The notes under the pieces are model-generated. The model ran no database searches, was not told the origin of the DNA, and saw nothing but the letters and a program-made list of their open reading frames with translations. Made by a program: the position numbers and the translations under genes. A stretch of 64,000 bases of DNA, taken from positions 124,001 to 188,000 of the forward strand of contig NZ_JAFIMU010000006.1 of the NCBI RefSeq assembly GCF_017302985.1, written 5' to 3'. This DNA comes from Corallococcus macrosporus. Lineage in GTDB: Bacteria > Myxococcota > Myxococcia > Myxococcales > Myxococcaceae. Below, piece by piece: positions 48,301-56,499 of this stretch. Numbering within the stretch: position 1 is the stretch's first letter; the number at the start of each line of letters is the position of its first letter.

Positions 48301-48745
48301 CTTCGCGGAGGGCCAGGGCGCGCAGCAGGAGCGGCTCGGCCCGCGCGAACAGCTCCTGGGCCGCGTAGACCCTGGCCAGGAGGATGAGCGTCCGCGCGAC
48401 GTCCGTGGGGGGCGTGCCTGGCGTGGCTTCGCGGAGGGCCAGCGCGCGCAGCAGGAGCGGCTCGGCCCGGGCCAGGTCCCCCCGGAGCAGGAGCCAGTGC
48501 CCCAGGCGGTCCAGGCCCCTGGCGACCTCGGAAGGAGGACTTCCGCGCACGGACTCCCACAGCGCCAGCCCCTGCTCCCCCCGGGTGATGGCGTCCGCGT
48601 AGCGGCCCGCGTCCCAGAGGGTGTCCGCCTCGTCCGAGGCCACCCGCGCCTGGTGAAGCCGCGCATCGGGTAGCGCTTCGCCGGCCGCGGCGCCTTCCGC
48701 CCAGCACACCAGCACCACCAGCATTCCCACGAGACCACGCCGCAT
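45380..48745 (-). CDS. Exported TPR-CHAT protease
   Basis: A 1121-residue protein with a signal peptide (residues 1-22, cleavage near AAA-G; start at 48745 behind GGGAGCC). About a dozen kinesin-light-chain-type TPRs of 42 residues (units like AEPLLLRALALREA) fill residues about 30-640. The C-terminal CHAT caspase-like domain has His929 (LATHGFF) and Cys1006 (LSACDTG), 77 residues apart. CHAT proteins can be proteases activated by partners via the TPRs; here export to the periplasm or surface is unusual for the best-studied cytoplasmic members. The neighbouring primase is divergent. Substrate unknown. Confidence 0.88.
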   Translation of the reverse strand: MRRGLVGMLVVLVCWAEGAAAGEALPDARLHQARVASDEADTLWDAGRYADAITRGEQGLALWESVRGSPPSEVARGLDRLGHWLLLRGDLARAEPLLLRALALREATPGTPPTDVARTLILLARVYAAQELFARAEPLLLRALALREAALGKHHPDVAEPLHRLANLYLAQDHYTRAEPLYLRALALQEAIPGRAPLDVAETLGDLAGLYHQQMLYRRAEPLYLRALALREATLGEHHPLVAEPLYWLAVVHRQQGRHARAAPLFARARRLWETALEQDPVDVVDVLNRLAALYASQGLYEQAQPLLERALALREATLGERHPLVAESLFQLGRNDQIRGLLGQAEPLHQRALALREATLGAAHDRVADSLTHLGALSMEQGAYARAQPLFERALAIWETALGKDHAYLTHALIPLANLHVAQGDYSGAEPLFQRGLAILERTCGAHHPSVALALSNLAGLHAAQGRYRSATRLQERALSIQEAALGREDVSVAFPLEELARLDAIQGRYARAAARYARARGLLEATFGKDSPRVVSLLNGLAEVRQAQHRLEEALPLFTHAFALSEQRLRQESLGFSESHRIHFLQVLRTDEERLYALLRAHPGDARVRRLALSAALLRKGRSIEETASISRTVYQGLAEEDRATFARLGALRAQLAHLSLQGPGTLSPRDYPRRLAALSEQGDALEADLARRSAPLRAMTALPSPDEVVDRVARALPGDGALVEFIAYDDRPRVAGLVSPGSPRLHYLALVLHPDATTRAVDLGPAGPIDAEALRFRDALARRDADIEAPAQALHQRIFQPLLPLLGEKRRLFLSPEGPLALVPFAALHDGERFLVDAFDFTSLSSGKDLLPRPQERTPPGSVVVLANPDFGAPSAAPSAPLPGTREEAEAIQRLLPQAQLFLGPEATRERLLHLPTPGILHLATHGFFLGDTAGAVASRAVIHFGALGEAPPLPTEPLLRSGLVFAGTRDPERVRPDGALVTALELAGLDLWGTQLVVLSACDTGRGDVQLGQGVYGLGRAFLVAGAETVVTSLWKVEDGTTSRLMGLYYRHLLEGRGRGEALREAMRALREQRPHPYYWAPFIVVGRDAPLQGLTGDDVARIPERTAGVAPFDPAL

Positions 48746-48883
48746 GCCGGCTCCCAGGGCCTTCCCCACTCCGAACCGGGGTTCCACGAAACGAAGGAGC
48801 CGGCGAGCCGGGGAGTCATGCACGGACCCGGGCGCCCAGGCTCCCCTGCCCTTCCGGGATAGAGTGTCCCTCCGGAACGGCTC

Positions 48884-50635
48884 ATGGCATCGCGGCGCAT
48901 CTCTCCCCAGACCCTCGAGGAACTGCGCCACCGGGTGGACCTGCCCGGCCTCGTCTCACGTCACGTGGCGCTCACTCCGAGCGGGAAGGAGTTTCGCGGC
49001 CGGTGCCCCTTCCACGAGGAGCGCACCCCGTCCTTCTTCGTCGTCCCGGAGAAGGGCTTCTTCTTCTGTCACGGGTGCCGCGCGCGCGGAGACGCGGTGG
49101 ACTTCCTCCGGCGCATGCTCGGGCTCTCCTTCGGGGACGCCGTGCGCCAGCTGGCACGGGAGGTGGGACTCCCGGTGTCCGAAGCCGAGGACGCGGCGGC
49201 GGACTCCAGCCAGCGCCTGCGCGACGTGACGAGGTTGGCCCAGGAACACTTCCAGGCCCTGCTCTGGAGCCCGGAAGGCGCATTGGCGAGGGCCTATCTG
49301 GAGGCGCGGGGCGTCACGGAGGAGACGGCGCGCGCGTTCGGGTTGGGCTGGGCTCCAGACGCCTGGGACCGGCTCACGGAGCGCATCGCACGCGCGGGGC
49401 TGCGCGAGGCGGGACTCGAGACGGGACTCGTGCGGCCGCGCAAGAAGGGCGCGGGCTGCTACGACTTCTTCCGGGGCCGGCTGATGTTGCCGCTGCGCTC
49501 GCCGGACGGACGTCCCGTGGGCTTCGGGGGGCGGCTCATGCCCGGTGGCGCCGGGGGAGCGAAGTACCTCAACTCGAAGGACAGCCCGCTCTACCACAAG
49601 GCGGACACGCTGTTCGGGATGGACCTCGCGCGGGCGGAGATCCGTAAGCTGCATCGCGCGGTGCTGGTGGAGGGCTACTTCGACTGCGTGCTCCTGCATC
49701 AGGTGGGAGTGCGCCATGCCGTGGCGCTCTGTTCCACGCACCTGACGCCGGGCCACCTCCAGGTGCTCGCGAGAGCGGAGGCCCGTGAGCTGGTGCTGCT
49801 GCTGGACGGGGACTCGGCGGGGCTCGCCGCGGTGGAGCGGCTGTCCGGGCCGCTGCTCGCCGCCGGAGTGGCCACCCATGTGGCCCTGCTGCCCCACGGA
49901 GAGGACCCGGACACGTTCGCGCTGCGGGAGGGCGGAGCCGGCGTGTCGCGTCTGCTGGAGGACGCCCGTCCGCTCACGCGCCACCTCTTCACCACCGTGC
50001 TGCCCGAGGGGCGAGAAGCCAGCTTCGAGGCGAAGATGCTCGCGCTGGGACGGCTGCGTGATGTCATGGCGAAGATCCCCCCGGGCCTCATGCGCACGGC
50101 CTTCCTCGACGCGCTGTCCGCGCACGTGGGCCTGCCCTCCGCGGAGCTGGAGGGCGTGCTGACCGGGACACCCGCCGCGCCGGTGGCGCAGGCCCCTTCC
50201 CCGCCGCCAACGAGTGTCACGCAAGCCGAGCGCGGCGTGGATGCGCTGGAGGCCCGCGCGGTGGCCTGTGTGCTGCGCAATCCCAGCGTGCGGGAACACG
50301 ACGTCTTCGGGGCGTTGGATCATCTCCAGGAGGCAGGACTGCGAATGGCGCTGGGCACCGCGACCACCGGAGGGCTCGCGGCCACGGGAGCGGTGGCGCG
50401 AGCCCTCGCGGGCGCGACGAGGACCCTGCCCAAGGAGGAGGACGCCCTGGTGACGGACTTCCGCGTCACCTGCTGCGAGCTGTCTCTGCGAAGGCTGAAC
50501 GCGGAGCTGGCGAACCTGAATGGACTCACTCGCGAGCTCCGCCCCAGTGGCGCGAACCTCGCGCGACTCTCCCAGCGCTCGGAGCTGCTGGCCTTGAGGC
50601 ACCGGGTGCTCCAGGTGCTCCAGGACCTTCGCTGA
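48884..50635 (+). CDS. dnaG: DnaG-type DNA primase
   Basis: A 583-residue primase, close to the usual length. The zinc-binding domain has Cys41, His44, Cys62 and Cys65 (CPFH and CHGC). The TOPRIM domain contains VEGYFDC and LLLDGDSAG. A helical C-terminal domain of about 170 residues is the presumed helicase-interaction region. The start is ATG 48884. It is not next to rpoD or rpsU, which usually accompany dnaG, but here sits between the CHAT gene and a lipoprotein gene. It could be the housekeeping primase in a rearranged context or a second copy; that needs comparison with the rest of the genome. Confidence 0.85.
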   Translation: MASRRISPQTLEELRHRVDLPGLVSRHVALTPSGKEFRGRCPFHEERTPSFFVVPEKGFFFCHGCRARGDAVDFLRRMLGLSFGDAVRQLAREVGLPVSEAEDAAADSSQRLRDVTRLAQEHFQALLWSPEGALARAYLEARGVTEETARAFGLGWAPDAWDRLTERIARAGLREAGLETGLVRPRKKGAGCYDFFRGRLMLPLRSPDGRPVGFGGRLMPGGAGGAKYLNSKDSPLYHKADTLFGMDLARAEIRKLHRAVLVEGYFDCVLLHQVGVRHAVALCSTHLTPGHLQVLARAEARELVLLLDGDSAGLAAVERLSGPLLAAGVATHVALLPHGEDPDTFALREGGAGVSRLLEDARPLTRHLFTTVLPEGREASFEAKMLALGRLRDVMAKIPPGLMRTAFLDALSAHVGLPSAELEGVLTGTPAAPVAQAPSPPPTSVTQAERGVDALEARAVACVLRNPSVREHDVFGALDHLQEAGLRMALGTATTGGLAATGAVARALAGATRTLPKEEDALVTDFRVTCCELSLRRLNAELANLNGLTRELRPSGANLARLSQRSELLALRHRVLQVLQDLR

Positions 50636-50645
50636 GACGCCAGGC

Positions 50646-52304
50646 TCACTCCTCCTTGAGGATGAGCAGGCCCCGGTGCGTGTCCACCACGTAGATGAAC
50701 CCGTCCCCGGGCACGCGGATGCCAATGGCGTTCGAGAAGAACTCGGAGCCCGTCCGGGTCGGAGGGGTGTCCCGGTACGTGTTGAAGTACGCCACCTCGC
50801 GCGGCCGGGGCGGCACGGACACGTCCAGCACGCGCACTCCCTCCTGGTAGTACGCGATGTAGAGCTTCGTGCCCACCAGCACCATGTTGTGGATGGAGTA
50901 CTCGGGGCGCAGCGCGTATTGCCCAATCAGCCGCATGTTCGCGGGGTCGGTGACGTCCAGCACGCGCAGGTGCGCGTTCACCTGCTCGCCGCCCTCGAAC
51001 GCGATGGTGCGTCCCGCGAAGGTGCCCACTGCGTTCGCGTGGCTGAACGCGTCGCCGTAGGCGTAGCGCCCCAGCTCCCGGACGCGCGCCGGGTCGCTCA
51101 CGTCGAAGGCGATGTATCCCTCGGTGGTGTGGTTGACGTAGAGGTTGTCGCCATACGCGAAGGCGTCGTGCACGCCCCCGAAGCTCTCGTCCGGAATCGA
51201 GATGCGCTCCAGCAGTTGCGGCGAAAGCGCCGAGCTCACGTCGAACATGAGCGTCTGGCTGGAGGACGAGGGCGCCATGCCGTAGAGCCGGTCTCCGCGC
51301 ACGTGCACGGTGTGCACGTTGAGGGCGCCGCCGGGCAAAGCGCGCACGTACTGCGGATCCGCCGGGTTCGTGATGTCGTAGACGATGACCCCGGAGTTGG
51401 CGCTGGCGATGTAGAGCGCGTCGTCCTTCGCCCAGGCGCCATTCCAGTAGGTGTCCCCCTCCAGTTGGATCCGCTTCTTGAGCACCGGGTGGGCGGGGTC
51501 CTTCACATCGTAGACGGCCAGGCCTCCGCTCCCGGTGCTGTCGCCAATGGCGACCACGTACGCGTGTCCCTTCGTGACGTAGATGTCCACCGGGAAGGTC
51601 AGTGGGACGGCGGACTCGGAGACGAGCTTCAGGCCCGAGGCCTCCCCCTCGCCCCGCCTCCATCCATGGCGCAGCGCCGTGAAGCTGCCCTTGTTGATCA
51701 CCCGCCCCTCGGAGGTGCACTGCACGTAGCAACCGTTGACGCGGTCCGTCTCCGGTCGCGTGCAGCCGGCGAAGGTGAGGTGCCGATAGACGGGGGTGGG
51801 CAACCTCCGCAGGAACCGGGTCCCGAAAAAGAACTCCCCGTCCCCCACGTCCTGGAAGAGCAGCGGGTTGCCATCGCTCGTGCCCACGCCCCCATCCGAA
51901 GGCAGCCGCAGCGTGAAGCCGAGTTGATAGGGATTGGTGGAGGGCAGATAGCGCACCTCGTACGTGCCCGAAGCCCCCAGGTCGTCGAGCGCCCCGGATG
52001 GGCACATGGACCGGTCGAACAGGGCCAGGTCCGAGCACGAAGCGGGGGTCGTGCCTGTCTCTGGCATGAAGGTGCAGTCCGCGTACGGCGCTTGCTCCAC
52101 CACGTCCCCCGGATCCACCAGCGTCTCCGCGCCGCCGTCCCAGACTTCCCCCGCGTCGGGAACACCCGAGTCGGGAGGCCCCGCGTCGGGAGTGCCGCTG
52201 TCCACCGGAGGCGGCGGCGTCCCGGCGTCATTGCCTGAGGAGGAAGAACAGCCACCCAGAAACAGGGAGGCGGTGAGCAACAGCCAACGGGAGGGATGGG
52301 TCAT
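50646..52304 (-). CDS. LVIVD-repeat lipoprotein
   Basis: A 552-residue lipoprotein (lipobox LFLGGC; start 52304 behind GGGAGG). After an acidic Gly/Pro/Asp-rich linker and a Cys-containing domain (about residues 75-220), the C-terminal ~330 residues form a beta-propeller of LVIVD-type repeats. Units read AVYDVKDPAHPVL, VIVYDITNPADPQYV, IAFDVSDPARVREL, LRVLDVTDPANMRL and VRVLDVSVPPRPRE. This organisation is common in myxobacterial surface proteins; ligands unknown. A 57-bp repeat (52331-52387) lies 27 bases before its start. It is convergent with dnaG. Confidence 0.85.
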   Translation of the reverse strand: MTHPSRWLLLTASLFLGGCSSSSGNDAGTPPPPVDSGTPDAGPPDSGVPDAGEVWDGGAETLVDPGDVVEQAPYADCTFMPETGTTPASCSDLALFDRSMCPSGALDDLGASGTYEVRYLPSTNPYQLGFTLRLPSDGGVGTSDGNPLLFQDVGDGEFFFGTRFLRRLPTPVYRHLTFAGCTRPETDRVNGCYVQCTSEGRVINKGSFTALRHGWRRGEGEASGLKLVSESAVPLTFPVDIYVTKGHAYVVAIGDSTGSGGLAVYDVKDPAHPVLKKRIQLEGDTYWNGAWAKDDALYIASANSGVIVYDITNPADPQYVRALPGGALNVHTVHVRGDRLYGMAPSSSSQTLMFDVSSALSPQLLERISIPDESFGGVHDAFAYGDNLYVNHTTEGYIAFDVSDPARVRELGRYAYGDAFSHANAVGTFAGRTIAFEGGEQVNAHLRVLDVTDPANMRLIGQYALRPEYSIHNMVLVGTKLYIAYYQEGVRVLDVSVPPRPREVAYFNTYRDTPPTRTGSEFFSNAIGIRVPGDGFIYVVDTHRGLLILKEE

Positions 52305-52330
52305 GGAATGGAAATCCATAACCAATCGGC

Positions 52331-52387
52331 GTCTGGATTTACCAGCCCCCCCCGGAAAGCACTTGCCCCAGGCAACCATCGGTTGAA
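52331..52387 (-). repeat. 57-bp repeated upstream element, copy 1 (LVIVD gene)
   Basis: Matches 55926-55982 over 57 bases apart from a few changes and small gaps. It contains the inverted repeat TTGCC-CCA-GGCAA (52363-52375) and an ATTTA-containing CTGG...CCAG hairpin. It lies directly upstream of the LVIVD lipoprotein start on the minus strand. Probable operator/promoter element shared with the toxin-like gene; the factor is unknown. Confidence 0.55.
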
Positions 52388-52391
52388 TCAG

Positions 52392-55300
52392 CTAGGGAGC
52401 AGGCGGTGGGGCGTAGAGGATTTCTCCCGTCTGGCTCATGACCATCGTGACGCGGTCCCAGGACACGGGATTGAAGAGGATGACCTCGGGGGCGGTCTGC
52501 GGCTCCCGCAGGTACCACTGCTCCCGCGTCAGGCTGGCACGCCCCATGGTCCCGTCCGTGAACGTGTGTGCCTTCACCTGAAGCACGTCCGTCGAAGCGG
52601 GCTGCATGAAGATGTACACGAGCGCCGGGTTCTCCGTGTCACTGCGCCGGGCCTGACCGAGGAGCACGTCGCCCAGCAGTGTGTTGGACCGGTTGCGCGT
52701 GACGAGCCAGTCCGGCTGGTCATGCGAGCTCACGGTCCAGCTGGCCATGAGCATGTCCGGGTCATTCGCCGGCGTCAGGCCCTCGACGTCCGTGGGGAGC
52801 TGACCGTCCACGAACGCGTCCGGAGGTGCGATGGGGCCATAGGGCTGCAAGCCTTTGCCGGCGATCAGCTCCTCGTATTTGGTTGCAGGGGTGAGGTGGA
52901 CGTAGAAGTCCGTGACGGCGCCGTCACTGCCCTGGAAGTAGAAGGCGCCCGTCGTCTTGTCCACCAGCACCGAGCCCCCTTCCACGGCCTGGAAGACGCG
53001 CAGGTTCTCGGGATCGAGCCCCTCGAGCCCCGCGGCGGCGAGTGAGCCCTCCTTGATCTTCGCCGGCATGACGGAATACGTGCTGGCGAGGAACGTCTGG
53101 GGCACCTCCATCATGCCTTGCGAGCCATCGTAGATGTACCGCGTGCCATTCGGGGCTGTGTAGACGGGACGCCCGCCCAGCCCCGTCTCCAGCCGCACCG
53201 TCTTGGGATCCACCCCGACGCGGGTGAGTTCCCTGCTCTCGTAAAGGGCGAGCCTGGGCGGCGGAGGCGGCGTCGCCGTCGTCGTCGTGAGGGCCATGCT
53301 CGTGGTCCGGGCGCTGTCCACCGTGCTGGGGCGCTGCATCCACTGGACGTAGTCCTGGGCGACTTCCGGGGGCACCTTCGTCGCGTCTCCTCCCGCCGCG
53401 GCGACCGCGGTCCGGTAGGCGTCCTCCGGGGACACGCCCTGGCCCAGGTGGTAGCGCTGATACAACGTCAACGCCTGCGGCGTGTAGAGCCGCTCGGCGC
53501 GGACCACCTGGTTGAGCGCGCGCTCCGCGTCGGTCAGGGTCTCCGGGGCCGTCACCGCGCGGTTGGCGATGTCCGCGACCTCTTCGAACGTGTAGCCGCC
53601 AGACTGGAGCTGCCGCAGCGCGGTCAGCGTCGCGTCCGTCACCTCGGCTCCGTCGTCCAGCCGGCTCGCCAGCCGCAGGCCCAGCGGCGACGCGAGCAAC
53701 TGCTCCAGCGAGCCGAGCATCTGCGCCGCCTCCGTGGCGGCCTTCGCGCCGCGCATCACGCGCACCGCCTGCGCGATGTCCGCCCCGTCCATCACGATGC
53801 CGAACAGGTTGAGCCCCTGCTCCAGCAGGTACTGGAACGCGCTGGGGTCCTCCACGCCGGAGAGCGCTCCGAACCGCGCCAGCCGCTGCGCATCCACGAA
53901 GCGCTCATGGGTGCGGAACATGCCGTAGCCGCCGGCCAGCATCGACGTGCCCGCCATCGACGCGATGAGCAGCGGCGCCGCCGCTCCGCCCGTGGCCGCC
54001 GTGAGGATGGTCGCCCCCAGTCCCGCCACCGCGCCCGTCAGCCCGATGGCCAGGTCCTGGCGCGCCTGGGTCTGCTGCTTCTCCGCATACGTGTCGAAGA
54101 GCCCGCCCGTGAAGATAAGCGCGCGGCCCAACGGACCGGGCTGCCCGTTGGCGCCACCCGCCTCGCCCGGTGACGTGAGCCGCGAGGCCAGGGCCTCGAA
54201 GGCGCGGCTCGCGGACGGCAGGAGGTCCATCGCGGTGGGCGGCGGCACGGCCTTCGCGAGGTTGCGCTGCAACGTCACCACGTCCGCCAGTGCCCCCTGG
54301 AGCAGCGCTCCGTACCCCTGGGTGAGGCCCGCGGTGGTCCCCGCGAAGCCCGGCTGCGAGGTGATCCGCTGGAGCATCGCGGCGCCGGACGCGGTGCTCG
54401 CTTCCGGGGCGAAGGTGGTCGAGCCCAGCTGCACGGACGGGCTGAGCTGTCCGTTGGACACCGTGAAGCGCGCGGTCATGCCGGGCGCGAGGTCCTGGAC
54501 CAGCCTCGCCGGGTCCACCACGCCCAGGAGCGGGTTCTGCTGGTAGAGCGCCGACACACGCGCGGAGGCCTGGTCCTGGTACGCCTGGAACGTGAGGCCG
54601 GAGGCGCGCAGCTCCCCGGCCGTGCTCAACGCCTGCGAGAGGCGCTGGCCCGCTTCCGTGGAGCCGAACGCGGGGGCCGGGCTGACGGCGCCGCGTCCCG
54701 AGTACTGGCTCATCGCATCCACGACGGCCTGACGCTGGGAGACAGGGAGGGCCAGCAGCGCTTCGGCCGACACGGGCAGGCCGGTGATGGCGCCATTCGT
54801 CAGGCGCGACAGCTGGGGCCCCAGCGCCGCGGGCTGGCCCGTCATGCCGGCGGGCGCGGCCTTCCAGTCCCGCTCCACTCCCTGGCACTGCGTATTGAGC
54901 GCCTGCATCTCCGTGGTCAGCGTCAGGAACGGGTCCGGCTGCTGGAGGATGCCCATCAACGCCTGGAGCTCCGCGGCGGCCACCGCCAGCGCGCCCCACT
55001 GCTCCGGGGTGGCGTTGGGCAACTGCAGCGCCGCGCGGTTGAGGTCCGAGCGCTGCGAGGCGAGCTGCGCCTCCGCGAACTCGCGCACGTAGGTGTCGAA
55101 GCCCTTCTCCGAAGGGGCGTTCACGTAGGCCGCCATCGCCACCAGCGCCTCGGACTGCGCCTGCACGGCCTGCGACTCCAGCACCGCCTGTCCTGCCTGC
55201 GCGCGCTGGGGACCCGGAGGCAACAGCGCCTGGGCCTGCGCCATCACGCCCGCGAGCGCTCCCGCCTCCACCGCCAGCGCGGCGGCCGGCGCGCCGGCCA

Positions 55301-55787
55301 GGTCCGAGGGCACGTTGGAGAGCGTCCCCGAGGACTCGGCCAGCGCCTGCTGGCCGGTGGTGATGAGGAAGGCGAGGACCTGGGGGTTCGGCGGCTTGCG
55401 GGCCAGCTCCAGCTTCAACTCCTCCCGCACGGAGGTCATCGGCTGCGTCAGGCCCTGGCTCAATGGATCCGTCGCGCCGGGAGCACGCGTCGTGGGCAGC
55501 ATGCGCGCGAGCTGCTGGAGCGCCTGCGCGCCCCCCATGAGCAGGGAGCCCACGCTGAAGCCCGGGGTGGTGCCCGCGCGCGCGTCCTGCTGGGGCGCCG
55601 CCGTCCGGGTGGCCGTGTTGACGAAGGTGCTCACCGTGCTCACGACCTGCTGGAGCGCGAGCAGGCCCTTGTCGACCGGGGGCGTGACGACGGGTGGAGG
55701 TGGGGGCGGCGCGGCCTGCGTCGCAGCCGGCTGCGGTTTGATGACAACAGGCGGCGGTGGCGTGTTGCCACGGATTGGACCAGCCAT
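52392..55787 (-). CDS. Large toxin-like protein with proline-rich N-terminus and candidate ADP-ribosyltransferase-type C-terminus
   Basis: A 1131-residue protein (ATG 55787 with AGGGGGAAC upstream; no signal peptide). Residues 1-50 are Pro-rich; about 50-560 are long Ala/Gln/Leu helices; about 590-640 contain hydrophobic stretches (IGLTGAVAGLGATILTAATG) like a membrane-translocation region. The C-terminal ~200 residues are a distinct alpha/beta domain with FYVHLTPATKYEEL (His964), a pattern reminiscent of ADP-ribosyltransferase-type toxins, but a Glu cannot be assigned with confidence. Modular length and C-terminal variability fit a polymorphic toxin. No immunity gene was seen. It shares a 57-bp upstream repeat with the LVIVD gene. 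Confidence 0.6.
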   Translation of the reverse strand: MAGPIRGNTPPPPVVIKPQPAATQAAPPPPPPVVTPPVDKGLLALQQVVSTVSTFVNTATRTAAPQQDARAGTTPGFSVGSLLMGGAQALQQLARMLPTTRAPGATDPLSQGLTQPMTSVREELKLELARKPPNPQVLAFLITTGQQALAESSGTLSNVPSDLAGAPAAALAVEAGALAGVMAQAQALLPPGPQRAQAGQAVLESQAVQAQSEALVAMAAYVNAPSEKGFDTYVREFAEAQLASQRSDLNRAALQLPNATPEQWGALAVAAAELQALMGILQQPDPFLTLTTEMQALNTQCQGVERDWKAAPAGMTGQPAALGPQLSRLTNGAITGLPVSAEALLALPVSQRQAVVDAMSQYSGRGAVSPAPAFGSTEAGQRLSQALSTAGELRASGLTFQAYQDQASARVSALYQQNPLLGVVDPARLVQDLAPGMTARFTVSNGQLSPSVQLGSTTFAPEASTASGAAMLQRITSQPGFAGTTAGLTQGYGALLQGALADVVTLQRNLAKAVPPPTAMDLLPSASRAFEALASRLTSPGEAGGANGQPGPLGRALIFTGGLFDTYAEKQQTQARQDLAIGLTGAVAGLGATILTAATGGAAAPLLIASMAGTSMLAGGYGMFRTHERFVDAQRLARFGALSGVEDPSAFQYLLEQGLNLFGIVMDGADIAQAVRVMRGAKAATEAAQMLGSLEQLLASPLGLRLASRLDDGAEVTDATLTALRQLQSGGYTFEEVADIANRAVTAPETLTDAERALNQVVRAERLYTPQALTLYQRYHLGQGVSPEDAYRTAVAAAGGDATKVPPEVAQDYVQWMQRPSTVDSARTTSMALTTTTATPPPPPRLALYESRELTRVGVDPKTVRLETGLGGRPVYTAPNGTRYIYDGSQGMMEVPQTFLASTYSVMPAKIKEGSLAAAGLEGLDPENLRVFQAVEGGSVLVDKTTGAFYFQGSDGAVTDFYVHLTPATKYEELIAGKGLQPYGPIAPPDAFVDGQLPTDVEGLTPANDPDMLMASWTVSSHDQPDWLVTRNRSNTLLGDVLLGQARRSDTENPALVYIFMQPASTDVLQVKAHTFTDGTMGRASLTREQWYLREPQTAPEVILFNPVSWDRVTMVMSQTGEILYAPPPAP

Positions 55788-55925
55788 GCGTGTTCCCCCT
55801 TGCGTGCGCCCGGAAGGTCCGGGCGCGCTCAACACATGCCGATGTTCCGGCATCCCCTCGGAGGAATACATCAGGTGTCGACAGGAAAAAAAGGCCCGGC
55901 CCGGTAGTCCCCCGCACGAATGGGG

Positions 55926-55982
55926 GTCTGGATTTATCAGGGTCTCCGGAAAGCACTTGCCCCAGGCAACCATCGGCTTGAA
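55926..55982 (-). repeat. 57-bp repeated upstream element, copy 2 (toxin-like gene)
   Basis: Copy 2 of the element at 52331-52387, same orientation relative to the gene that follows on the minus strand (start 55787, 139 bases away). The TTGCC-CCA-GGCAA palindrome is intact (55957-55969). Its distal part overlaps the 3' end of the GerW-family gene (stop at 55937). Confidence 0.55.
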
Positions 55983-56365
55983 AGGAGGCGGGCGTGACGG
56001 CGTGCGCCCAGCAACCGGTGGATGCCGAAGAGGAGGATGGCCGTGCCCGCCAGCAACTGGGCTCCCCGAACGATGCGATTGACGTCCACGGCGGGGACCC
56101 AGGTGACGTTGCCCTCGCGGATGACGAAGGCGCCCGCGGGTCTGGCCCTCAAGCCGAACCCACTGCCCGAGCCGCTTCCCATCGGGGCCTCGCCCTCCCC
56201 TCCGGCCTGCTGAGGTGCCGGCCCCTCGCCGCCGCCTCCGCCGCCTCCGCCTGCCACCAGGGCCGCGGGAATCACGGTGACGCCCCCCTGTTGGATGGCC
56301 TCTCCGTAGACGCGCTTCACGGTGATGCTGTCGCGGGTCCGGTCGATGACGTCGTTGACGTCCAT
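55937..56365 (-). CDS. GerW/YtfJ-family protein
   Basis: A 142-residue protein resembling the GerW (YtfJ) family of spore-associated proteins. It begins MDVNDVIDRTRDSITVKRVYGEA, then GVTVIPAALVAG, followed by a long Gly-rich run and a GSGSGFGLRARPAGAFVI segment and the WVPAVDVNRIV tail. Homologues outside Firmicutes exist and are uncharacterised. The C-terminus carries a hydrophobic stretch (AGTAILLFGIHRLLG), suggesting membrane association. The ATG at 56365 has TGGGAGGAC upstream. Its neighbour on the same strand is the toxin-like gene. Confidence 0.75.
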   Translation of the reverse strand: MDVNDVIDRTRDSITVKRVYGEAIQQGGVTVIPAALVAGGGGGGGGEGPAPQQAGGEGEAPMGSGSGSGFGLRARPAGAFVIREGNVTWVPAVDVNRIVRGAQLLAGTAILLFGIHRLLGARRHARLLSSRWLPGASAFRRP

Positions 56366-56499
56366 GCTGTCCTCCCAGATGGGATGTCGGTGACCTCACC
56401 GCGAGTAATGGACATGGTGCGGCAGGATGACTGGAGCGTCAGGCCGGTGGACCGTGAGGCGGCACGGAGGGCGGGGGCTCCATTCCTCGGACCGACGGA

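Noticed and set aside
45470-48640. Regular DNA repeats suggesting a CRISPR or tandem array
   Set aside because: The periodicity is 126 bases, equal to the 42-residue TPR units of the CHAT gene; no spacer-repeat structure.
46352-48673. Plus-strand frame of 773 codons opposite the CHAT gene
   Set aside because: It mirrors the 42-residue TPR repeats on the other strand and lacks any recognisable domain or start signal.
55885-55906. Run of seven As beside GGCCCGGCCCGG, resembling a minus-strand terminator after the GerW-family gene
   Set aside because: The adjacent GC block folds only into very short stems with impossible loops, so it is not a convincing intrinsic terminator.
56220-56260. Short GCC/GCCTCC-type simple repeat
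   Set aside because: It is the codon run of a Gly-rich segment of the GerW-family protein, not an independent repeat.
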